DNA of 37,378 bases from Alphaproteobacteria bacterium (GCA_030746635.1 JASLMH010000028.1:1-37378); one strand, 5' to 3'. Positions 8,686-17,575 are shown, counted from the stretch's first letter. Notes: generated by a model not told the origin, from the letters alone. Program-made: numbers and translations.

Positions 8686-9017
8686 TCGACCGGTTCTTCC
8701 AGCAGGTGCCGGCCATTGGGGTCCTCGATCTCCAGCACCCAAAGATCGGGATCGAAGCCGAGTTGCCGCTCGATATAGGCATCGGCATCGGCCTCGGTGA
8801 CGGGTTCGTCGCCGGTGGCCCGGCGCCAACAGCGGCCGCCCGAGAGGCTGTTGGCCGGCGCCAGCACGCTGCAACCGGCGGCCAACTGGTTCAGCTTGAT
8901 CAGGATGGCGCCGGCGGTGCCGTCGCCGCGCCGCGCCACGTAGGCCGGGATGGCGGCGGCGTTGCATTTGCGGATGTGCGCCTTGATCCAGAATTCGGCG
9001 GTCAGGCGCGGCTGCAT
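8682..9017 (-). CDS. DUF1491 family protein
   Basis: This 111-residue cytoplasmic protein starts MQPRLTAEFWIKAHIRK and contains RRATGDEPVTEADADAYIERQ, both typical of DUF1491, a small alphaproteobacterial family of unknown function. There is no signal peptide or membrane segment. It sits 7 bases downstream of tag and shares an ATGA overlap with the amidohydrolase, so it is part of a minus-strand run with ygfZ and tag. Association with the DNA repair gene tag may be incidental. Confidence 0.8.
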   Translation of the reverse strand: MQPRLTAEFWIKAHIRKCNAAAIPAYVARRGDGTAGAILIKLNQLAAGCSVLAPANSLSGGRCWRRATGDEPVTEADADAYIERQLGFDPDLWVLEIEDPNGRHLLEEPVE

Positions 9018-9024
9018 GGGGCGC

Positions 9025-9609
9025 CTACACTTCGCCGTGGCGGAAACAGTCGACCAAGTGGTCGTTGACCATGCCCACCGCCTGCATGAAGGCGTAGCAG
9101 ATGGTCGGGCCGCAGAAACGGAAGCCGCGCTGTTTCAGGTCCTTCGACATGGCCTGGCTCTCGGGCGTTTCCGCCGGCACTTGGTCCGTGCTGCGCCAGC
9201 GGTTGACCTTCGGCGCGCCGTCGACGAACGACCACAGATAATCCCTGAAGCCGCCGTCGCCGTTCTCCATGATCGCCAGCCAGGCCCGGGCATTGCCCAC
9301 CGTGGCCAGGATCTTGGCCCGGTTGCGGACGATGCCGGCGTCCGCCATCAGCGCTTCGACCTTGCTATCGTCATAGCCGGCGATGACGGCGGGATCGAAG
9401 CCATCGAAGGCGGCGCGGAAATTGTCCCGCTTGCGCAGGATGGTCAACCAGGACAGGCCGGCCTGAAAGCCATCCAGGATCAGCTTCTCGTAGAGCGCCT
9501 GGTCGTCCCATTCCGGCACGCCCCATTCCTCGTCGTGATAGGCGACGTAGATCGGCTCGTCGCCGCTCCAGCCACAGCGCGTTCGGCCGTCGGGGTGCAA
9601 ACGGCTCAC
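9025..9609 (-). CDS. tag: DNA-3-methyladenine glycosylase I
   Basis: This 194-residue base-excision repair enzyme removes 3-methyladenine from DNA. Family marks are RCGWSGDEPIYVAYHDEEWG near the N-terminus, LILDGFQAGLSW near 45, and FCGPTICYAFMQAVG near 167. The zinc-snap ligands are all visible: Cys12, His25, His184 and Cys188, with the same 13- and 4-residue spacings as in E. coli Tag (Cys4/His17, His175/Cys179). The start is a GTG at 9609, three bases downstream of the ygfZ stop, so the two are almost certainly cotranscribed. Confidence 0.95.
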   Translation of the reverse strand: MSRLHPDGRTRCGWSGDEPIYVAYHDEEWGVPEWDDQALYEKLILDGFQAGLSWLTILRKRDNFRAAFDGFDPAVIAGYDDSKVEALMADAGIVRNRAKILATVGNARAWLAIMENGDGGFRDYLWSFVDGAPKVNRWRSTDQVPAETPESQAMSKDLKQRGFRFCGPTICYAFMQAVGMVNDHLVDCFRHGEV

Positions 9610-9612
9610 CGT

Positions 9613-10518
9613 TCAGGCCGGCAGGTCGAAGTCGGCCCAGTCCGGCCGGATTGGGGTCAGCGTCGCCTGGCCGCCGGTCAGCGGCCCAGCACCGCCATCG
9701 GCCAGCCGCTCCAGGCGCAACAGCGCCAGGCCGCGGCCGTCCCGGCCCGAGCGCATCACTCCGACCTCCTTGCCGTCGGCCAACAGCGGCGTGTCGGGGG
9801 CCGGCATCGGCCCGTCGACCCGCACCGGCAAAAGCCGCTTGCGCACCAGGCCGCGATACTTGGTGCGGGCCGTCAGCTCCTGGCCGACGAAGCAGCCCTT
9901 GTCGAAATCGACGCCGTTCAGGGCCTCGAAATTGCTTTCCAGCAACAGCGCCTTGTCCACCGCCAGGTCACGGCTGCCGTCCGGCAGGGCCAGGTCCAGG
10001 CGGAAAAGATCGTAGTCCTCGGCCTCGGTTTGGCTCAGGCCGGCGGCCTCCAGCGCCGCCGCCGCCGTTGCCGCCGGCGCGATCAGCCGGGCGCCGGCCT
10101 CGGCCAGGCGGGGATCGACAAAGGCCAGCCCATCGGCGAAGGGCCGTGCCGCGCCCGCTGTCCCGGCCAGGCCCAGGGCCGCCGCCGCGCCGTCGCCGAA
10201 GGCGGCGATGACCTGGCGGTCGGCCGAAACATCGGCGATCGCCACCTTCGCCCGCAGGCGGTACATGTTCAGCCGCTGGGCCAGGTCGGCCAGGCGCGCC
10301 GCTTCGCCGTCGAGGAGGAGCCGGTCGCCGGCATCGGCCAGGAAGAAATCGAACAGATACTTGCCCTGGGGTGTCAGCAAGGCGGAATAGATCGCCGCCC
10401 GGGGCGTCAGATGGTCCATGTCGCGGGTGATCAGCGCCTGCAGGAACGACCGGCTTTCCTCACCCGAAAGTTCCAACACGCCCCGCGCGGGCAGTATGGC
10501 GTAACGTGGTTCTGGCAT
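9613..10518 (-). CDS. ygfZ: Folate-binding Fe-S cluster repair protein YgfZ
   Basis: This 301-residue protein of the GcvT-like fold helps maintain certain Fe-S enzymes in a folate-dependent way. The diagnostic YgfZ signature K-G-C-x-x-G-Q-E is present as DKGCFVGQELTARTKYRG, and the N-terminal half has FLQALITRDM and YSALLTPQGKYLFDF, as in alphaproteobacterial members. The ATG at 10518 (MPEPRYAILPARG) is chosen over an ATG 21 bases upstream because the extra residues are not family-like. It is divergent from the glycosyltransferase operon with a 109-base gap and leads the tag/DUF1491/amidohydrolase run. Confidence 0.9.
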   Translation of the reverse strand: MPEPRYAILPARGVLELSGEESRSFLQALITRDMDHLTPRAAIYSALLTPQGKYLFDFFLADAGDRLLLDGEAARLADLAQRLNMYRLRAKVAIADVSADRQVIAAFGDGAAAALGLAGTAGAARPFADGLAFVDPRLAEAGARLIAPAATAAAALEAAGLSQTEAEDYDLFRLDLALPDGSRDLAVDKALLLESNFEALNGVDFDKGCFVGQELTARTKYRGLVRKRLLPVRVDGPMPAPDTPLLADGKEVGVMRSGRDGRGLALLRLERLADGGAGPLTGGQATLTPIRPDWADFDLPA

Positions 10519-10557
10519 GGCTCGCAATCGGCGATACATTTACCCAGGCAGGCCGTC

Positions 10558-10586
10558 TTGGCAAGCCCGGGGTGCCAGCCTATAAC
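10558..10586 (+). promoter_or_regulatory. Sigma70-like promoter for the glycosyltransferase operon
   Basis: TTGGCA (10558-10563) and TATAAC (10581-10586) are separated by exactly 17 bases. A start near 10593 would leave a leader of about 35 bases before the ATG at 10628. No operator-like repeat overlaps it, consistent with constitutive expression. Confidence 0.65.
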
Positions 10587-10627
10587 CCAGCCGATCGTAG
10601 CCTGCCGCGGGCGGCGCCGGGACGCGC

Positions 10628-11602
10628 ATGGATATCCTTTTCATCACTCACAACCGGCTTGGCGACGCGGTGCTGTCCACGGGTCTGTTGGGGCATCTGA
10701 TCGACCGATTCCCCGAGGCCCGGCTGACCGTCGCCTGCGGCCCGGTGCCGGCGCCGCTGCTGGCGCTGGCGCCGAACGTCGAGGAGCTGCTGGTGATGGA
10801 AAAACGGCCACTGGCCGGCCATTGGTGGCGACTTTGGCGAAGCGTAGCGGGCCGACGCTGGGATCTGGTGGTGGATTTGCGCGGCTCGGCGATCGCCTGG
10901 CTGCTGCGGGCGGGCGAGCGGCGGGTGCTGCGCCCCGACGGCGACCGCCAGCACCGGGTGCGGCATCTGGCCGGGGTGCTGGACCTGACGCCGCCGCCGG
11001 TACCGCGCCTTTGGCTGCGGCCGGAACATGCCGTCGCCGCCGCCGAACTGATCCCCGAGGGCCCGCCGGTGCTGGCCATCGGCCCGACCGCCAATTGGGG
11101 CGGCAAGCAGTGGCCGGCGGACCGCTTCGCCGAGCTGGCCAGGCGGTTGACCCACGGAGGCGGCATCATGGCGGGCGCCCGAATCGCCGTGTTCGGCGCC
11201 CCGGACGAACGACCGGCCGCCGCCGCCACCCTGGCCGGGCTGCCGGCCGAACGCCGGCTCGACCTGCTCGGCCGGGTCGATCTGCCGACCCTGCATGGCT
11301 GTCTGGGCCGCTGCCAGTTCTTTGTCGGCAACGATTCGGGTTTGATGCACATGGCCGCCGCCGCCGGCATCCCGACCCTGGGCCTGTTCGGCCCCAGTCG
11401 CGAGGAATTGTACGCGCCTTGGGGTGATCGGGCCGCCGCCGTCCGGACCGATCTGGGGTTTGACGACATCCGCCACGATCCGGCCTACGATTACCGCCGA
11501 CAGGATTGCTGGATGATGACCTTATCGGTGGACAAGGCGGAGCAGGCCGCCGTCGCCCTGCATCGGCGGTTGCATGGGGGCGGCGCGGGGGCGCGGCCGT
11601 GA
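10628..11602 (+). CDS. Glycosyltransferase family 9 (heptosyltransferase-like)
   Basis: This 324-residue GT-B enzyme is related to ADP-heptose:LPS heptosyltransferases. It opens MDILFITHNRLGDAVLSTGL, the family's acceptor-side glycine loop. The C-terminal half holds IGPTANWGGKQWPADRFAELA (nucleotide-sugar side) and VGNDSGLMHMAAAAGIPTLGLFGPS, the conserved GT9 motif. It probably adds heptose or a related sugar to the LPS core at the cytoplasmic face of the inner membrane; the exact acceptor is unknown. It is first in a four-gene run, and its stop overlaps the GTG of the next gene. The promoter at 10558-10586 lies just upstream. Confidence 0.88.
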   Translation: MDILFITHNRLGDAVLSTGLLGHLIDRFPEARLTVACGPVPAPLLALAPNVEELLVMEKRPLAGHWWRLWRSVAGRRWDLVVDLRGSAIAWLLRAGERRVLRPDGDRQHRVRHLAGVLDLTPPPVPRLWLRPEHAVAAAELIPEGPPVLAIGPTANWGGKQWPADRFAELARRLTHGGGIMAGARIAVFGAPDERPAAAATLAGLPAERRLDLLGRVDLPTLHGCLGRCQFFVGNDSGLMHMAAAAGIPTLGLFGPSREELYAPWGDRAAAVRTDLGFDDIRHDPAYDYRRQDCWMMTLSVDKAEQAAVALHRRLHGGGAGARP

Positions 11603-12354
11603 GCGGCCCCCGTCTGTCCGCGTTGGTGGTCGCCCACAACGAAGAGGCGCAATTGGCCGACTGCCTGGCGACCCTGGATTTCGCCGACGAGCTGGTGGTC
11701 GTCCTGGACAAATGCACCGACGGCTCAAAGGCCATCGCCGAGCGGTTCGACGCCCGCCTGGTCGAGGGCGCCTGGGAGATCGAAGGACCCCGCCGCAACG
11801 CCGGCATCGATGCCTGCGGCGGCGACTGGGTACTGGAAGTGGATGCCGACGAGCGCGCCTCCGCCGACCTGGGGGAGGAGATCCGCGCGGCCATCGGCCA
11901 GGCCGACGGCGGCTATTTCCTGCTGCCCTTCGACAACTATGTCGGCACCCGGCTGGTCCGCCACGGCTGGGGTGGTTCGTGGGGCGTATCGGCGGCGCCG
12001 CGCCTGTTCGCCAAGGGCTGCAAACGCTGGGGCGACCAGCGCATCCATCCGACCCTCGGCCTGAGCGGCCCCCGGCAATGGCTGACCACGCCGATGTGTC
12101 ACTACGTCGACGCGGACATTTCCGACATGCTGCACCGCCTGGACCGTTACAGCAGCGCCCGGGCCGCCGACCTGCGCGAGGCCGGCGACATCGGCGGCCT
12201 GGGCGGCAATATCCGCCGCTTCTTCAGCCGGTTCCTGAAGTGCTATCTGTCCCGCAAGGGCTATCGCGAGGGCGCCTATGGTTTTCTGATCGCCCTGATG
12301 GCCGGGTTGTATCCCGTGCTCTCCCACCTCAAGGCGCGATTGGAGGGCGAATAG
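11599..12354 (+). CDS. Glycosyltransferase family 2 (LPS core type)
   Basis: This 251-residue GT-A protein has the start LSALVVAHNEEAQLADCL, the strand VVVLDKCTDGS, and the metal-binding DxD-like EVDADERAS near residue 83. It resembles the WaaE/KdtX-type family that adds a sugar to the LPS inner core. It has no strong membrane helix except a weak hydrophobic C-terminal stretch. The GTG at 11599 is chosen because GTGA overlaps the preceding stop, giving coupling; a longer in-frame upstream ATG lies inside the previous gene and adds unrelated residues. It is followed 2 bases later by the GT4 gene. Confidence 0.82.
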   Translation: MSGPRLSALVVAHNEEAQLADCLATLDFADELVVVLDKCTDGSKAIAERFDARLVEGAWEIEGPRRNAGIDACGGDWVLEVDADERASADLGEEIRAAIGQADGGYFLLPFDNYVGTRLVRHGWGGSWGVSAAPRLFAKGCKRWGDQRIHPTLGLSGPRQWLTTPMCHYVDADISDMLHRLDRYSSARAADLREAGDIGGLGGNIRRFFSRFLKCYLSRKGYREGAYGFLIALMAGLYPVLSHLKARLEGE

Positions 12355-12356
12355 CA

Positions 12357-13385
12357 ATGAAGGTCTTGCAGTCGATGGCGGGCGCGCAACACGGTGGCGC
12401 CGAGGCCTTTTTCACCCGGTTGGTGCTGGCCCTGCACCGGGCCGGTCTGGAACAACGGGTGGTGCTGCGCACCGATGCCGAGCGGGCCGAGCAACTGATG
12501 GCCGCCGGCATCGCCCCGGTACAATTGTCCTTTGGCGGCCCGCTGGATCTGGCCACACGTTTGCGTTTGCGCAGGGAAATCGCCGATTTCCGCCCCGACG
12601 TGGTGTTGAGCTGGATGAGCCGCGCCGCCGACTTCTGCCCACCCTCCCGGGGCCGCTTCGTGCATTGCGGCCGCTTGGGCGGCTACTACAACCTGAAGTA
12701 CTACCAGCGCTGCGACCGGCTGATCGGCAATACCAAGGGCATCGTCGATTATCTGATCGGCGAAGGCTGGCCGGCGGAGCGGGCCCATTACCTGCCGAAT
12801 TTCGTCGCCGCGGACCAGGTCGCGCCGACCTCGCGGGCCGAGTTGTCGACCCCCGACGACGCCACCGTCGTCCTGGCCCTTGGCCGATTGCACGCCAACA
12901 AGGCGTTCGATGTGTTGATCGAGGCCATGCGCGGCCTGCCCAACGCCTATCTGTGGCTGGCCGGCGAAGGCCCGTTGGCCGAGCAGTTGAAGTCCCGGGC
13001 GGTGCATCTGGGTGTGGCGCCGCGCATTCGCTTCCTGGGCTGGCGGACGGCACCGGCGTCCCTGTATGCCGCCGCCGACGTTGTCGTTTGTCCGTCCCGT
13101 ATCGAGCCACTGGGCAACGTGGTCCTGGAAGCCTGGGCGCGGCGGCGGCCGGTGGTGGCGGCGGCGGCGGCCGGGCCGACGGAATTGATCCGGGACGGCG
13201 TCGACGGGTTGCTGGTGCCGATCGACGATGCCAACGCCCTGGCGAGAGCGGTCGACCGAGTGCTGTCCAATCGGGCGGCGGCGGCGACACTGGCCGGCAA
13301 CGGCCATGACCGGTTCCTGGCCGAGTTCACCGAGGACAAGGTGGTGGCTCGCTATCTGCGGTTCTTCGACGAGGTGAGCGGCTGA
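12357..13385 (+). CDS. Glycosyltransferase family 4
   Basis: This 342-residue GT-B retaining glycosyltransferase has an N-terminal acceptor domain beginning MKVLQSMAGAQHGGAEAFF, the usual glycine-rich GGAE loop. The C-terminal GT4 domain has VLALGRLHANKAFDVLIEA, LAGEGPLAEQL, and VVCPSRIEPLGNVVLEAWA, which contains the two glutamates of the E-x7-E signature. It probably extends LPS core or another surface glycan. It lies 2 bases after the GT2 gene, and its TGA overlaps the ATG of asnB by one base (TGATG), so all four genes form one tight operon. Confidence 0.87.
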   Translation: MKVLQSMAGAQHGGAEAFFTRLVLALHRAGLEQRVVLRTDAERAEQLMAAGIAPVQLSFGGPLDLATRLRLRREIADFRPDVVLSWMSRAADFCPPSRGRFVHCGRLGGYYNLKYYQRCDRLIGNTKGIVDYLIGEGWPAERAHYLPNFVAADQVAPTSRAELSTPDDATVVLALGRLHANKAFDVLIEAMRGLPNAYLWLAGEGPLAEQLKSRAVHLGVAPRIRFLGWRTAPASLYAAADVVVCPSRIEPLGNVVLEAWARRRPVVAAAAAGPTELIRDGVDGLLVPIDDANALARAVDRVLSNRAAAATLAGNGHDRFLAEFTEDKVVARYLRFFDEVSG

Positions 13386-15154
13386 TGTGCGGCATCGCCG
13401 GCATCATGACCGCCGACGGCGCGGCGCCGAACGGTGGTGCCCTGGACGCCATGGCGGCGGCCCTGGCCCACCGTGGCCCCGATGGCATGGGCCGGCACCA
13501 TGGCGGCGGCGTCGGCCTGGCGCACGGGCGTCTGGCGATCATCGATCTGGCGACCGGCGACCAGCCGCTGCTGGCAAGCGACGGCAGCACCCTGGTCGCC
13601 AACGCCGAGATCTACAACTACCTCGAACTGCGTGAGGAAATGTCCGGGGCGGCGTTCAAGACCAGGTCGGATTGTGAATCGGCATTGCACCTCTATTGCC
13701 GGGATGGCGTCGAGTTCGCCCAGGGTCTGCGCGGCATGTACGCCATCGCCATCCACGATCCGGGCGAGGAGCGCCTGGTGCTGGCGCGCGACCCCTTCGG
13801 CATCAAGCCGCTGTACTACACCGAGGGGCCGGCCGGCTTCGCCTTCGCCTCGGAACCGAATGCCCTGATCGCCGCCGGCTTGGCCGGCCGGGGTCTGCAC
13901 GACCAACCGCTGCAGGAATTGTTGCAGCTCCAGTTCACCACCGGCCGGGAGACCATCCATCCGGGCATCCATCGGGTGCTGCCGGGGGAAACCCTGATCG
14001 TCGCCTCCGGCCGCATCGTCGATCGCCGCCGCCGCGCCGCCCTGCCGAGAACGGCGCCGCGGCAATCCGACGAGGCCGAGGCCCTGCGCGGCCTCGAACG
14101 GGTCCTGCTGGAATCCGTCGAGATGCATCAACGATCGGATGTGCCCTACGGCATGTTTCTCTCGGGCGGCATAGACTCCTCCGTCCTGTTGGCCTTGATG
14201 GCGCGCCTCAACGAGCAACCGGTGCAGGCCTTCACCGCCGGCTTCAGCGGCACGGCGGCGCACGACGAACGCGACCATGCCCGCGCCGTGGCCCGCCAGT
14301 TGGGCGCCGACCACCATGAAGTCGAATTCGATCAGGCTGATTTCTGGCGGCTGCTGCCCCAGGTCGCCCGGGCGGTCGATGACCCGGCCGCCGACTACGC
14401 CATGCTGCCGACCTTCAAGCTGGCCGAACTGGCCCACCAGGCCGGCCTGAAGGTGGTGTTGTCGGGCGAGGGCGGGGATGAGTTGTTCGCCGGCTACGGG
14501 CGCTATCGTGATGCCCAGCGGCCCTGGTGGGTCGGCGGTCCACGAACCATGCGCCGGACCGGGCGTTTCGACCGGCTCAATATTCTGCGCCGGTCCTCGG
14601 ATGCCTGGCGCGACGGCATTCGCGCCGCCGAGGGTACCATGGGCGACGGACCATTGAGCCGCCTGCAACTGGCCCAGGCGATCGATTGCGTCGACTGGTT
14701 ACCGAACGACCTGCTGATCAAGCTGGACCGCTGCCTGATGGCCCATGGGGTGGAGGGGCGGACGCCGTTCCTGGACCCCGACGTCGCGGACTTCGCTTTC
14801 ACCCTGCCGGATGATCTCAAAATTCGGGACGGCCGCGGCAAGTATTTGTTGCGCCGCTGGCTGCAAACGGCCCTGCCGACGGCGCGGGCCTTCGATCGCA
14901 AGCGCGGCTTCACCGTGCCGGTCGGCGAATGGCTGCGGTCCAGGGGCGGCGAGTTGGGACCGCTGGTGGCGGCTCAGCCCGGCATCGAGGAAATCGCCCT
15001 GCCCGACCGGGTGCGGGCACTGTATGTTCGTGGCGGCAAACGCGAGGGCTTTGCCGCCTGGACGCTGCTGTTCTTCGCCCTCTGGCACCGCTGTCATATC
15101 CTCGGCGGCGAGCCGCGGGGGGATGTCTTCGAGACCCTGGCGGCGGCGGTCTGA
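13385..15154 (+). CDS. asnB: Asparagine synthase (glutamine-hydrolysing) / AsnB-type amidotransferase
   Basis: This 589-residue protein has the class-II glutaminase start MCGIAGI with the nucleophile Cys2 (after Met removal), LAHRGPDGMG, and ANAEIYNYLELR in the glutaminase domain. The synthetase domain has the PP-loop MFLSGGIDSSVLLALM near residue 258, with VLSGEGGDELFAGYGRY downstream. It makes asparagine from aspartate, glutamine and ATP, but AsnB paralogs in sugar clusters often amidate glycan or peptide precursors. Being embedded in a glycosyltransferase operon makes a surface-glycan amidation role plausible; sequence alone cannot choose. Both active sites look intact. Confidence 0.88.
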   Translation: MCGIAGIMTADGAAPNGGALDAMAAALAHRGPDGMGRHHGGGVGLAHGRLAIIDLATGDQPLLASDGSTLVANAEIYNYLELREEMSGAAFKTRSDCESALHLYCRDGVEFAQGLRGMYAIAIHDPGEERLVLARDPFGIKPLYYTEGPAGFAFASEPNALIAAGLAGRGLHDQPLQELLQLQFTTGRETIHPGIHRVLPGETLIVASGRIVDRRRRAALPRTAPRQSDEAEALRGLERVLLESVEMHQRSDVPYGMFLSGGIDSSVLLALMARLNEQPVQAFTAGFSGTAAHDERDHARAVARQLGADHHEVEFDQADFWRLLPQVARAVDDPAADYAMLPTFKLAELAHQAGLKVVLSGEGGDELFAGYGRYRDAQRPWWVGGPRTMRRTGRFDRLNILRRSSDAWRDGIRAAEGTMGDGPLSRLQLAQAIDCVDWLPNDLLIKLDRCLMAHGVEGRTPFLDPDVADFAFTLPDDLKIRDGRGKYLLRRWLQTALPTARAFDRKRGFTVPVGEWLRSRGGELGPLVAAQPGIEEIALPDRVRALYVRGGKREGFAAWTLLFFALWHRCHILGGEPRGDVFETLAAAV

Positions 15155-15163
15155 GAGGGGGCC

Positions 15164-16504
15164 ATGGCGGACACCTACGATCTTCTGCTACGCGGCGGCG
15201 CCGTGGTCTCGCACCGGGGCGTGGAGACCGCCGACATCGGCGTCAGGGACGGCCGTACGGCGGCGATCGGCGATTTGACGGCCGCCTCGGCGGCCGAGGT
15301 GGTGGACGCCGCCGGCCTGCATGTGCTGCCCGGGGTGATCGATACCCAGGTGCATTTCCGCGAGCCGGGCAACGAACACAAGGAGGATCTGGAGGCCGGC
15401 TCGCGCGGGGCCGTGCTGGGCGGCGTCACCGCCGTGTTCGAGATGCCCAACACCGCGCCCCTGACCGTCACGGCCGAGGCGCTGGCCGACAAGTTGCGCC
15501 GGGCCAAGGACCGAATGTGGTGCGACCACGCTTTCTATATGGGCGCCACGGCGGAAAACGCCGATGCGTTGGGCGAGCTCGAACGCCTGCCGGGCTGCTG
15601 CGGTGTCAAGATCTTCATGGGCGCCAGCACCGGCGATCTGCTGACCGAGGATGACGCCACCTTGCGGCGGATCCTGGCCGCCGTCCGCCGCCGTTGCGCG
15701 GTCCACGCCGAGGACGAACCACGCCTGCAGGAGCGGTTCGCCCTGGCCGAGGCGGCGGCCGACCCGGCCGCCCACCCCGATTGGCGCGATACGGAGGTCG
15801 CCCTGCGGGCGACCAGGCGGCTGATCGCCATTGCCCGGGAAACCGGCGCCCGGGTACATGTGCTGCACATCACCACGGCCGATGAAATGCGTTTCCTGGC
15901 CGAGCACAAGGACATCGCCTCGGTCGAGGCGACGCCGCAACACCTGACGCTCGCGGCCCCCGAATGCTATGCCGAACTGGGTACCCGGGCGCAGATGAAC
16001 CCGCCGATCCGCGACCGTGGTCACCGCGACGGTCTGTGGTGGGGGGTCGATCAGGGGGTGGTCGACGTGATCGGCTCGGACCACGCGCCGCACACCCTGG
16101 AGGAAAAGGCCCGGACCTATCCGGCCAGCCCGTCCGGCATGCCGGGGGTGCAGACCCTGTTGCCGATCATGCTGGACCACGTCAATGCCGGTCGCCTAAG
16201 CCTGTTGCGGCTGGTCGATCTGACCAGCGCCGGCGCGGCGCGGCTGTTCGGCATCGCCGGCAAGGGGCGCATCGCCGTCGGCCATGACGGCGATTTCACC
16301 CTGGTCGATCTGGCGGCCCGGCGGCGTATCAGCGACGAGATGATGGCCAACCGGTCGGGCTGGACACCGTTCGACGGGCGGCAGGTGACGGGCTGGCCGA
16401 TGGCGACGGTGATCCGCGGCCGGGTGGTGATGCGGGATGGGGAATTGGCCAACCTGGCAAGCGGTCGGCCCATGCGTTTCGGGGACACCCTGCGGCCGGT
16501 CTGA
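15164..16504 (+). CDS. Dihydroorotase-family cyclic amidohydrolase (one metal His replaced by Gln)
   Basis: This 446-residue amidohydrolase is of the class-I dihydroorotase/allantoinase type. The carboxylated-lysine motif VKIFMGAS, HAEDEPR, HVLHITTADEM and the catalytic GSDHAPHT are all present. The usual HxH metal motif on strand 1 reads IDTQVHFREPG instead of H-x-H-x-REPG, so the first metal His is Gln62 and only His64 remains. The ATG at 15164 has GAGAGGGGG just upstream. It follows asnB by 9 bases and is probably cotranscribed. A related form is, from memory, common in alphaproteobacteria and is annotated dihydroorotase. Pyrimidine synthesis is the default call, but the ligand change leaves room for another cyclic-amide substrate. 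Confidence 0.8.
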   Translation: MADTYDLLLRGGAVVSHRGVETADIGVRDGRTAAIGDLTAASAAEVVDAAGLHVLPGVIDTQVHFREPGNEHKEDLEAGSRGAVLGGVTAVFEMPNTAPLTVTAEALADKLRRAKDRMWCDHAFYMGATAENADALGELERLPGCCGVKIFMGASTGDLLTEDDATLRRILAAVRRRCAVHAEDEPRLQERFALAEAAADPAAHPDWRDTEVALRATRRLIAIARETGARVHVLHITTADEMRFLAEHKDIASVEATPQHLTLAAPECYAELGTRAQMNPPIRDRGHRDGLWWGVDQGVVDVIGSDHAPHTLEEKARTYPASPSGMPGVQTLLPIMLDHVNAGRLSLLRLVDLTSAGAARLFGIAGKGRIAVGHDGDFTLVDLAARRRISDEMMANRSGWTPFDGRQVTGWPMATVIRGRVVMRDGELANLASGRPMRFGDTLRPV

Positions 16505-16510
16505 GTTCCC

Positions 16511-16538
16511 TTGCCGCGCCCCGCCAAGTCGCTATGAT
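16511..16538 (+). promoter_or_regulatory. Sigma70-like promoter for the AcuI-type reductase
   Basis: TTGCCG (16511-16516) and TATGAT (16533-16538) are 16 bases apart, placing the start near 16545 and a leader of about 35 bases before the ATG at 16580. This suggests the reductase is transcribed separately from the dihydroorotase gene. Confidence 0.55.
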
Positions 16539-16579
16539 CCGGCCGATGTGAACCAACGAAAACCCGAGTGGGAGTGGGC

Positions 16580-17575
16580 ATGAGCGGCAATTTCAAGGCT
16601 TGGTGGGCCACCGACAGCGACGGCAAGGCGAGCGTCGACCTGACGGAATTGGGCGAGGACGCCTTGCCCGAGGGCGAGGTCACCATCGCGGTCAAATACT
16701 CGACCGTGAACTACAAGGACGGCCTGGCCTTCCAGGGCAACAAAAGCAAGATCATGCGCAACCTGCCGATGGCCCCGGGCATCGACTATGCCGGCGTCGT
16801 CGAGGCCTCGGACTCACCAGCCTTCAAGGCCGGCGACGAAGTGGTGCTGACCGGCTGGGGCGTCGGCGAGAACCATTCCGGCGGCTATGCCCAACGCACC
16901 CGGGCCAAGGCCGATTGGCTGGTCAGGAAACCCGACGGCCTGTCCCTGCAACAGACCATGGCCATCGGCACCGCCGGCTTCACCGCCATGCTATGCGTGA
17001 TGATGCTGGAAAGGGCCGGCGTCGGCCCGGATAGCGGCGAGGTCGTCGTCACCGGCGCCGCCGGCGGCGTCGGCTCGGTCGCCGTCGCCGTGCTGGCCAA
17101 GCTGGGCTACACCGTCGCCGCCTCCACCGGCCGGGAAGCCGAGCACGACTATCTGCGGGGCCTGGGCGCCGCCAGCATCGTGCCGCGGGAGGAACTGTCC
17201 GAAGGGGGCCGCCCCCTGGGCAAGGAACGCTGGGCCGGCGGCGTCGACACCGTCGGCAGCCAGATCCTGGCCAACGTCCTGGCCGGCATCAAGTACGACG
17301 GCGCCGTGGCGGCCTGCGGCCTGGCCGCCGGCTTCGATCTACCCGTCACGGTGATGCCGTTCATCCTGCGCGGGGTCTGCCTGCTGGGCGTCGAGTCGGT
17401 GTATTGCCCGCAGCCCAAGCGGTCCGAGGCCTGGGCCCGGCTGGCCGGCGATCTGCCGTTGGACAAGCTGGATGCGATGACGGCGGTGCGCGGCATGGCC
17501 GACGTTCCCGAAGTGACGGCGGCGATCCTCAAGGGCCAGGTGCGCGGCCGCACGGTGATCGACCTGAACGCCTGA
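16580..17575 (+). CDS. acuI: Acrylyl-CoA reductase AcuI/YhdH-type MDR oxidoreductase
   Basis: This 331-residue zinc-free medium-chain reductase of the AcuI/YhdH group reduces acryloyl-CoA to propionyl-CoA with NADPH. Family marks are YSTVNYKDGLAFQGN near residue 45, PGIDYAGVVEAS, GWGVGENHSGGYAQ, and the Rossmann loop VTGAAGGVGSVAVAVL. The ATG at 16580 follows GGGAGTGGGC; an in-frame GTG four codons upstream overlaps that ribosome site and is less likely. The role is detoxification of acryloyl-CoA from DMSP, 3-hydroxypropionate or propionate routes. It stands alone between its own promoter and the FNR box of the ubi operon. Confidence 0.88.
   Translation: MSGNFKAWWATDSDGKASVDLTELGEDALPEGEVTIAVKYSTVNYKDGLAFQGNKSKIMRNLPMAPGIDYAGVVEASDSPAFKAGDEVVLTGWGVGENHSGGYAQRTRAKADWLVRKPDGLSLQQTMAIGTAGFTAMLCVMMLERAGVGPDSGEVVVTGAAGGVGSVAVAVLAKLGYTVAASTGREAEHDYLRGLGAASIVPREELSEGGRPLGKERWAGGVDTVGSQILANVLAGIKYDGAVAACGLAAGFDLPVTVMPFILRGVCLLGVESVYCPQPKRSEAWARLAGDLPLDKLDAMTAVRGMADVPEVTAAILKGQVRGRTVIDLNA

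Noticed and set aside
8950-11427. Long plus-strand frame opposite tag and ygfZ that runs into the GT9 gene
   Set aside because: It covers three real genes in other frames and shows no recognisable domain.
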